This document shows positions 58,302 to 64,000 of a stretch of 64,000 nt of DNA, in pieces. Source of the stretch: Streptomyces nitrosporeus (GTDB lineage Bacteria > Actinomycetota > Actinomycetes > Streptomycetales > Streptomycetaceae); the NCBI RefSeq assembly GCF_008704555.1, contig NZ_CP023702.1, forward strand, positions 5,060,001-5,124,000, read 5' to 3'. The notes under the pieces were generated by a model. That model was not told the origin of the DNA. It saw only the letters and a list, made by a program, of their open reading frames with translations, and made no database searches. The position numbers and the translations under genes were made by a program. How positions within the stretch are numbered: position 1 is the first letter of the stretch; each line of letters begins with the position of its first letter.

Positions 58302-61034
58302 ATGCAGACTCCGACTTCCCGGTGGCGCGCCCGCGTTCCCCGCCTCCCCCGGTCACGGGGCCGGCGGGCCGCGCTCGTCGCCGTGTTCGCGCTGCTCGTC
58401 GGGGCGGGCACCTGGACCGCCGTCGCCGACGACAACGCGCCGTCCGTACATCGTGAGGACCGGATGATGCGGGTGAACGGGGTGTCCGTGGACACCTCGT
58501 ACTTCACCACCGGCGGGTCGCGGCCCAGACCCGCCGTGCTGATCGGCCACGGTTTCGGCGGCAGCAAGGACGATGTGCGCGCACAGGCCGAGAAGCTGGC
58601 CGCCGACGGGTACGCCGTGCTGACCTGGTCGGCGCGCGGGTTCGGGAGGACGGGCGGGGAGATCACGCTCAACGCCCCGGACCGGGAGGTCAAGGACGTC
58701 TCCGGGCTGATCGACTGGCTGGCCGGGCGGCCCGAGGTGAGGCTCGACGCGGAGGGGGACCCGCGCGTCGGTGTGACGGGTGCTTCCTACGGTGGTGCCG
58801 TGTCGCTGCTGGCCGCCGGATACGACCGGCGGGTCGACGCGATCGCGCCGATGATCACTTACTGGGACCTGGCCGACGCGCTGTTCCCCGACGGGGTGTT
58901 CAAGAAGCTGTGGGCCGGGATCTTCGTCACGAGCGGCGGCGGCTGCGAGAAGCTGGAGAAGCGGCTCTGCGAGATGTACGAGCGCGTCGCGGTCAGCGGT
59001 GAGCCCGACGCCGCCGCGCGCCGGCTCCTGACGGAACGTTCACCCGTCGCCGTGGCCGACCGTATCGACGTTCCCGCGCTCATCGTCCAGGGGCAGAGCG
59101 ACTCCCTGTTCCCGCTCTCGCACGCCGACACGATGGCGAAGGCCATCCGCTCCAACGGGGCGCCCGTGTCCGTCGACTGGATCGCCGGTGGCCACGACGG
59201 CGGCGACATGGAGGGCGACCGCGTCGAACGCCGGATCGGCAGCTGGTTCGACCGGTACCTGAAGGACGAGAAGGGCACCGACACCGGCCCCGCCTTCCGC
59301 GTCACCCGGACCGGAGGGGTGGACTCGACCGACGGGGCCGCCCTGACCCGTGGTGCGGACGGCACCGTGTACCCGGGCCTGCACAGCGGTGGCGAGCGGA
59401 TCGAGCTCGGTGACGGGCAGCGGCGTACGCAGACCCTCCACAACCCCGCGGGCGGCGGACCGCCCTCCGTCTCCGCCGTCCCCGGCATCGGCGGCGGACT
59501 CGGACAGCTGTCCTCCTTCGGCGTCGGCCTTTCCATGGACTTCCCCGGCCAGTACGCCCGTTACGACTCCGCCCCGCTGGACGGCCCGCTGCGCGTCACC
59601 GGTTCACCCACCGTCCGGGTCGCCGTAAGGGCGGACGACGTGACGGCGGAGGACGTGACGGCGGACGACGGGAAGACGGAGGACGGGAAGCCGGGGGACG
59701 GGAAGGACGTCGTCCTCTTCGGCAAGGTGTACGACGTCTCGCCCGACGGGAAGCAGCAGCTCCTGCCGTCGCAGCTCGTCACCCCCCACCGGATCACACC
59801 GGACGAGCAGGGTGAGCCGGCCGAACTGGCCCTGCCCGCCATCGACCACGAGTTCGACGCCGGCCACCGGCTCCGTCTCGTCCTGTCCGCGACCGACCTC
59901 GGCTACGCCTCACCCGCCGAACCCGCCACCTACACCGTCTCCCTCGACGGGCCGCTCACCGCCCCCACCGCGCCCGCCGTGAAGACCGCCGCCGCCCCGC
60001 CCGCCCGGTGGGTGTGGGCCCTGCCCGCCGCCGCCCTCGTCGTGGCCGCACTGCTCCTGCTCACCGCGCGCAGGCGTACGACGACCCCGGCCCCCGACCC
60101 GTCCCTGGCCGGCGTACCGCTCCTGATCACGGGCCTGTCCAAGAAGTACGCCAAGTCGTCCGACCGGTACGCCGTACGCGATCTCGGCTTCCGGGTCGAG
60201 AAGGGACAGGTCCTCGGCCTCCTCGGGCCGAACGGGGCGGGCAAGACCACCACCCTGCGCATGCTGATGGGGCTCATCACCCCCGACGCCGGTGAGATCC
60301 GGGTCTTCGGACACGCCATCCGCCCCGGTGCGCCCGTGCTGTCCCGGGTCGGCTCGTTCGTCGAGGGCGCGGGATTCCTGCCCCACCTGTCCGGGCGCGC
60401 CAACCTGGAGCTGTACTGGCAGGCCACCGGCCGTCCCGCCCAGGACGCCCGTCTCGACGAGGCGCTGGAGATCGCCGGACTCGGCGACGCGCTGGCCCGC
60501 GCCGTACGGACGTACTCCCAGGGCATGCGGCAGCGGCTCGCGATCGCCCAGGCCATGCTCGGCATGCCGGACCTGCTGATCCTGGACGAGCCGACCAACG
60601 GTCTGGACCCGCCGCAGATCCGCGAGATGCGGGACGTGATGATCCGGTACGCGGCGGGCGGGCGCACCGTGATCGTCTCCAGCCACCTCCTGTCCGAGGT
60701 CGAACAGTCCTGCACCCACCTCGTCGTGATGGACCGGGGACGGCTGGTCCAGGCCGGGCCCGTCGCCGAGATCACCGGCTCCGGGGACATGCTGCTGGTC
60801 ACCACCGCCCAGGAGGTGCCCGAGGTCCTCGCCGAGAAGGCCGCCGCCCTGCCGGGCATCGGCTCCGTGACCCGCACGGACGACGGCCACGGGCTGCTGG
60901 TACGCCTCGACGGCGCCACCACCGACCGGCTGGTCGCCGAACTCGTGCGCCTGGACGTACGGGTGACCGGGGTCGGGCCGCACCGCCGCCTGGAGGACGC
61001 CTTCCTCACCCTGATCTCCGGAGGTTCCGCATGA
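58302..61034 (+). CDS. Fusion of an S15/CocE-type hydrolase with an ABC transporter ATPase
   Basis: 910 aa. A basic N-terminus and hydrophobic AALVAVFALLVGAGTWTAVA (~24-44) act as signal/anchor. Residues ~50-570 form an alpha/beta hydrolase of the X-Pro dipeptidyl-peptidase/CocE group: LIGHGFGGSKDDVRAQAEKLAADGYAVLTWSARGFGRTGG, nucleophile in VGVTGASYGGAVSLLAA (Ser ~166), ALIVQGQSDSLFPLSHAD, His in IAGGHDGGD, then a C-terminal jelly-roll. A transmembrane helix WVWALPAAALVVAALLLLTA (~568-588) leads to a cytosolic ABC domain: Walker A LLGPNGAGKTTTLRML, signature YSQGMRQRLAIAQA, Walker B DLLILDEPTNGLDPP, switch VSSHLLSE. The topology puts the hydrolase outside. ATGA overlap with its permease. Confidence 0.93.
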   Translation: MQTPTSRWRARVPRLPRSRGRRAALVAVFALLVGAGTWTAVADDNAPSVHREDRMMRVNGVSVDTSYFTTGGSRPRPAVLIGHGFGGSKDDVRAQAEKLAADGYAVLTWSARGFGRTGGEITLNAPDREVKDVSGLIDWLAGRPEVRLDAEGDPRVGVTGASYGGAVSLLAAGYDRRVDAIAPMITYWDLADALFPDGVFKKLWAGIFVTSGGGCEKLEKRLCEMYERVAVSGEPDAAARRLLTERSPVAVADRIDVPALIVQGQSDSLFPLSHADTMAKAIRSNGAPVSVDWIAGGHDGGDMEGDRVERRIGSWFDRYLKDEKGTDTGPAFRVTRTGGVDSTDGAALTRGADGTVYPGLHSGGERIELGDGQRRTQTLHNPAGGGPPSVSAVPGIGGGLGQLSSFGVGLSMDFPGQYARYDSAPLDGPLRVTGSPTVRVAVRADDVTAEDVTADDGKTEDGKPGDGKDVVLFGKVYDVSPDGKQQLLPSQLVTPHRITPDEQGEPAELALPAIDHEFDAGHRLRLVLSATDLGYASPAEPATYTVSLDGPLTAPTAPAVKTAAAPPARWVWALPAAALVVAALLLLTARRRTTTPAPDPSLAGVPLLITGLSKKYAKSSDRYAVRDLGFRVEKGQVLGLLGPNGAGKTTTLRMLMGLITPDAGEIRVFGHAIRPGAPVLSRVGSFVEGAGFLPHLSGRANLELYWQATGRPAQDARLDEALEIAGLGDALARAVRTYSQGMRQRLAIAQAMLGMPDLLILDEPTNGLDPPQIREMRDVMIRYAAGGRTVIVSSHLLSEVEQSCTHLVVMDRGRLVQAGPVAEITGSGDMLLVTTAQEVPEVLAEKAAALPGIGSVTRTDDGHGLLVRLDGATTDRLVAELVRLDVRVTGVGPHRRLEDAFLTLISGGSA

Positions 61035-61933
61035 GCGCCGAGACGGACACGAGTACCTCGACCGACCTCCGGAGCCTGGCCGAAGCCCCCGGCTACCGTG
61101 CCGGCCGCACCCTGCCGCTGCGCGTCGAGGCGATGCGCCAGCTGCGCAGACGGCGCACCCTGCTCATGGGCGGGGTGCTGGCCGCCCTGCCCTTCGTCCT
61201 GATCGTCGCCTTCGCCATCGGCGGCACCCCCGGCGGTGAGGGCGGGGGAGGGGGCGGTTCGCGGATCAACCTGATGGACGTGGCCACGGAATCCGCCGCG
61301 AACTTCGCCGCGACCTGCCTGTTCGTCTCGGCGGGCTTCCTGCTGGTCGTACCGGTCGCGCTGTTCTGCGGGGACACCGTCGCCTCCGAGGCGAGCTGGT
61401 CCTCGCTGCGCTACCTGCTGGCCGCACCCGTGCCCCGGGCCCGGCTGCTGTGGAGCAAGCTGGTCGTGGCGCTCGGCTTCAGCCTGGCCGCGATGGTGCT
61501 GCTGCCCCTCGTCGCCCTGGCCGCGGGAGCCGTCGCGTACGGCTGGGGGCCGCTGAGGCTGCCGACCGGGGGAGCGCTCGCCACCGCCGACACCGTGCCC
61601 CGGCTCGCCCTCGTGGTCGCGTTCGTCTTCGTCTCCCAACTCGTCACGGCCGGACTGGCCTTCTGGCTGTCCACCAGGACCGACGCCCCTCTCGGCGCGG
61701 TCGGCGGCGCGGTCGGGCTGACCATCGTCGGCAATGTGCTCGACGCCGTCACCGCGCTCGGCTCCTGGCGCGAATTCCTGCCCGCCCACTGGCAGTTCGC
61801 CTGGGCGGACGCCCTCCAGCCCGAACTGGAGTGGGGCGGGATGGTGAAGGGCGCGGCCGTATCGGTGACCTATGCCCTGATCCTGTTCGCTCTCGCCTTC
61901 CGGGGGTTCAGCCGTAAGGACATCGTGTCCTGA
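61031..61933 (+). CDS. ABC transporter permease
   Basis: 300 aa, ABC-2-like, six hydrophobic segments: TLLMGGVLAALPFVLIVAFAIG, FAATCLFVSAGFLLVVPVALFCG, LVVALGFSLAAMVLLPLVALAAGAVAYG, VPRLALVVAFVFVSQLVTAGLAFWL, PLGAVGGAVGLTIVGNVLDAV and AVSVTYALILFALAFRGFSRKD. It follows the hydrolase-ATPase fusion by a 4-bp overlap, so the two form one exporter. The substrate is unknown. Confidence 0.92.
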   Translation: MSAETDTSTSTDLRSLAEAPGYRAGRTLPLRVEAMRQLRRRRTLLMGGVLAALPFVLIVAFAIGGTPGGEGGGGGGSRINLMDVATESAANFAATCLFVSAGFLLVVPVALFCGDTVASEASWSSLRYLLAAPVPRARLLWSKLVVALGFSLAAMVLLPLVALAAGAVAYGWGPLRLPTGGALATADTVPRLALVVAFVFVSQLVTAGLAFWLSTRTDAPLGAVGGAVGLTIVGNVLDAVTALGSWREFLPAHWQFAWADALQPELEWGGMVKGAAVSVTYALILFALAFRGFSRKDIVS

Positions 61934-62062
61934 GGGAGACCTTCCGGCCCCCTCCCGGGCGCTGTTGCCGCATCGAGACTCTTCCGCAACACATTCGTCC
62001 GATCCGCCCCGGCACCTCGTACGTCCCATCCACAGATGTTCCCGACGACATGGGGGGTACGG

Positions 62063-63670
62063 ATGGAACACAGGACGAGGAACCGTCACGGCGCGCTGGC
62101 TCTGCTGCTGGCGGGCGGCATGCTGATCACCGGCTGCGGCGCGGGCGGCCCGGACCAGGAGACCGCCGCCGACCGGAACACCGGCACCCGCGCGCCGGCG
62201 GCCGGGGGGACACCGGCCCCCGCGCAGGGGTCCGCCGCTCCCGGGCAGCGGGACGAGGCGGCACCGGGGCAGGGCGAGGAGGACAGCGCCGCCGGAGCGG
62301 AGAAGGCCGCACCGGACTACCTCTCGACCTTCGCCCTGGACGTCGACACCGCGAGCTACGGCTACGCGCGCCGGACGCTCGGTGACGGACGGCTGCCCGA
62401 ACCGGGCACCGTACGGCCCGAGGAGTTCGTCAACAGCTTCAAGCAGGGATACGAGCGGCCCGAGGGCAACGGGTTCTCGGTCACCGTCGACGGTGCGCGG
62501 GCCGCCGGTGCGGGCGACTGGTCCCTCGTACGCGTCGGACTGGCCACCAGGCCCGCCGCCCGCACCTCCGAACGCCCGCCCGCAGCACTGACCTTCGTCG
62601 TGGACATCTCCGGGTCGATGGCCGATCCCGGCCGCCTCGACCTGGTGAAGACCTCGCTGGGCATCCTCACCGACGAGCTGCGCGACGACGACTCCGTCTC
62701 CCTGGTCACCTTCAGCGACGAGGCGAAGACCCTGCTGCCGATGACCCGGCTCAAGGGCAACCGCACCGAGATCCGTGACACCGTGGGGGAGATGGAGCCC
62801 GCCGCCTCCACCAACGTGGCGGCCGGCGTCGAACAGGGCTACGACGAAGCGGTCGACGGATACCGCGAGGGCGCCAACAACCGGGTCGTCCTGCTCTCCG
62901 ACGCCCTCGCCAACACCGGGGAGACCGAGGGCGAGGCGATCCTCGAACGGGTCGGTGACGCGCGCGAGGAATACGGCATCACCCTCTTCGGCGTCGGCGT
63001 CGGCAGCGACTACGGCGACGAACTGATGGAGACCCTCACCAACAAGGGGGACGGCAACACCACCTACGTCGCCGACGAGGCCCAGGCCAGGAAGGTCTTC
63101 GTCGACCAACTGCCCGCCCATGTCGAACTCAGGGCCCGCGACGCCAAGGCCCAGGTCGCCTTCGACCGCGAGACCGTGCGGCAGTTCAAGCTCATCGGCT
63201 ACGAGAACCGCGAGGTCGCCGACGAGGACTTCCGCGACGACAGCGTGGACGGCGGTGAGGTCGGCCCCGGCCACACGGTGACCGCGCTGTACGCCGTACG
63301 GCTCCGCGAGGGCGCGTCCGGACACGTGGCGACCGCCACCGTGCGCTGGCTCGACCCGGAGACCCGCACGGCGCGGGAGGAGACCGGTTCGGTGGAGACC
63401 GGCGCCGTCGACGGCGCGCTCTGGACGGACAGCGACCCCCGGCTCCAGGTCACGGCCGTGGCCGCGTACTTCGCGGACGTACTCCGGGGCGGCGACCTGC
63501 CCGGCACCCCCGCGCTCGGCGTACTCGCCGACCGCGCGCGCACGCTGGCGGCCGCCACGGAGGACAGCTCGGTGGAGAAGCTGGCCACCGCGATCGAGCA
63601 GGCCGAGCGGATCGGCGGCGGCAGTGGTGACGGGGCGCCGGGCGGGGAGGGCGAAGGAGAGATGGACTGA
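62063..63670 (+). CDS. von Willebrand factor A domain lipoprotein (YfbK-like)
   Basis: 535 aa from ATG 62063. Lipoprotein signal ALALLLAGGMLITGC (Cys ~25), then a ~70-residue Ala/Gly/Glu-rich linker. YLSTFALDVDTASYGYARRTLGDGRLP is the YfbK N-terminal motif. The vWA domain (about 170-355) has MIDAS residues in FVVDISGSMADPGRL, AASTNVAAGVEQGYDEA (Thr) and LLSDALANTGET (Asp). The C-terminal DUF3520 region runs to LATAIEQAERIGGG. It is extracellular and membrane-anchored, probably binding a partner via Mg2+. A 7-bp repeat follows its stop. Confidence 0.93.
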   Translation: MEHRTRNRHGALALLLAGGMLITGCGAGGPDQETAADRNTGTRAPAAGGTPAPAQGSAAPGQRDEAAPGQGEEDSAAGAEKAAPDYLSTFALDVDTASYGYARRTLGDGRLPEPGTVRPEEFVNSFKQGYERPEGNGFSVTVDGARAAGAGDWSLVRVGLATRPAARTSERPPAALTFVVDISGSMADPGRLDLVKTSLGILTDELRDDDSVSLVTFSDEAKTLLPMTRLKGNRTEIRDTVGEMEPAASTNVAAGVEQGYDEAVDGYREGANNRVVLLSDALANTGETEGEAILERVGDAREEYGITLFGVGVGSDYGDELMETLTNKGDGNTTYVADEAQARKVFVDQLPAHVELRARDAKAQVAFDRETVRQFKLIGYENREVADEDFRDDSVDGGEVGPGHTVTALYAVRLREGASGHVATATVRWLDPETRTAREETGSVETGAVDGALWTDSDPRLQVTAVAAYFADVLRGGDLPGTPALGVLADRARTLAAATEDSSVEKLATAIEQAERIGGGSGDGAPGGEGEGEMD

Positions 63671-63730
63671 CCCTTGCCCCTTGATCCCTGCCCTCTGACC
63701 CCTGATCCCTGACCTCTGATCCCTGACTCG
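63668..63730. repeat. 7-bp CTGAYCC repeats starting at the vWA gene stop
   Basis: From the stop TGA onward: TGACCCT, TTGATCCC, CTGACCCC, CTGATCCC, CTGACCTC, CTGATCCC, CTGACTCG. Late TGA triplets stand 7 bp apart (63704, 63711, 63718, 63725) and so fall in all three frames. The stretch 63770-63945 continues with CCGGGCGACGG/CCGGGCGTCGG repeats and a GGTCCCGGGTACCCGGGGCC inverted repeat; no gene is seen there. Confidence 0.7.
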
Positions 63731-63947
63731 CGTCCCGCGAGCTGCGGCCCGCGTCCCGTGCGGGCGGGCGGTCCGGTCGCCCGGGGGCGGGTGGCCGGAC
63801 CGGCTCCGGGCGTCGGTCCCGGGCGACGGCTCCGGGCGACGGTTCCGGGCGTCGGTCCCGGGTACCCGGGGCCGGGCGGCGGCCCGGGGGATCCACGACC
63901 GGGCAGCGGTCCGGGCGGCCGGGCCCGGTTCCGGTGCCGGGCGGGGC

Positions 63948-64000
63948 TCAGGCGAGGTGGAAGACCTCGGTCAGGGGGACCATCGCCTCGTCCGGCGCCT
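63948..64000 (-). CDS. Partial gene at the window edge (C-terminal 16 residues)
   Basis: The minus frame reads APDEAMVPLTEVFHLA-stop and runs off the window. Codon use fits the genome. Too short to assign to a family. Confidence 0.4.
   Translation of the reverse strand, partial: APDEAMVPLTEVFHLA

Noticed and set aside
59930..63325. 1131-codon minus-strand frame
   Set aside because: Antisense to the ABC fusion, permease and vWA genes, all of which have complete conserved motifs.

Overview
The window is very GC-rich, with strongly GC-biased third codon positions, GTG/TTG starts, ATGA and GTGA overlaps, SARP, LAL-type LuxR, TetR, LacI and HxlR regulators, a myo-inositol catabolic operon and two lanthipeptide synthetases. 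This is typical of a Streptomyces chromosome. No rRNA or tRNA gene was recognised.

Layout. 0-5 kb: a class III lanthionine synthetase (LanKC) convergent with a SARP regulator, sharing one strong hairpin. 5-11.5 kb: a helix-turn-helix gene is split by a 5.25-kb integrated element bounded by a 7-bp core (TGGTCCC at 5512-5518 and 10760-10766). The element carries an XRE/lipocalin-like regulator, two small ORFs, a methyltransferase and a serine recombinase gene cut short by two abutting IS5-family elements. 11.5-20.2 kb: an SDR/TetR pair, a large LuxR-family ATPase regulator, and a class II LanM synthetase whose only adjacent candidate precursor is a 65-residue peptide without cysteine. 20.4-22.1 kb is a scar: a frameshifted membrane protein, the last part of a gpsA-like gene and a regulator lacking its DNA-binding end meet at about 21.01-21.02 kb.

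22.2-26.7 kb: a LacI regulator divergent from a catabolic operon (Gfo/Idh/MocA oxidoreductase, a 48-codon repeat ORF, a DUF993 protein, a sugar-phosphate isomerase-like protein). 27-33 kb: HxlR/RidA pair, two related small proteins, two methyltransferases, a serine beta-lactamase-fold protein and a 17-copy 8-bp minisatellite. 33.3-35.8 kb: a dead IS next to a second IS carrying a lipoprotein-like passenger gene. 36.3-41.5 kb: a Cys-rich ArsR-like regulator with a DUF3291 gene, RecD2 helicase and citrate synthase. 42.4-45.3 kb: copper exporter and chaperone under a CsoR-type operator. 46-53.7 kb: the iol genes (isomerase-like, iolC, a Cgl0159-type aldolase, iolB, iolD, mmsA). 54-58.2 kb: two degenerate type I-E-like CRISPR remnants without cas genes, flanking a secreted Cys-rich protein, a DUF4291 protein, a lipoprotein and a frameshifted glycosyltransferase. 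58.3-63.7 kb: a hydrolase-ABC ATPase fusion, its permease and a von Willebrand factor A lipoprotein.

Tandem repeats recur downstream of genes across the window, and several include the preceding stop codon. Together with four IS elements, the integrated element, CRISPR remnants and broken genes, they indicate accessory, rearranging chromosome around conserved blocks (recD2-gltA, copZA, iol).
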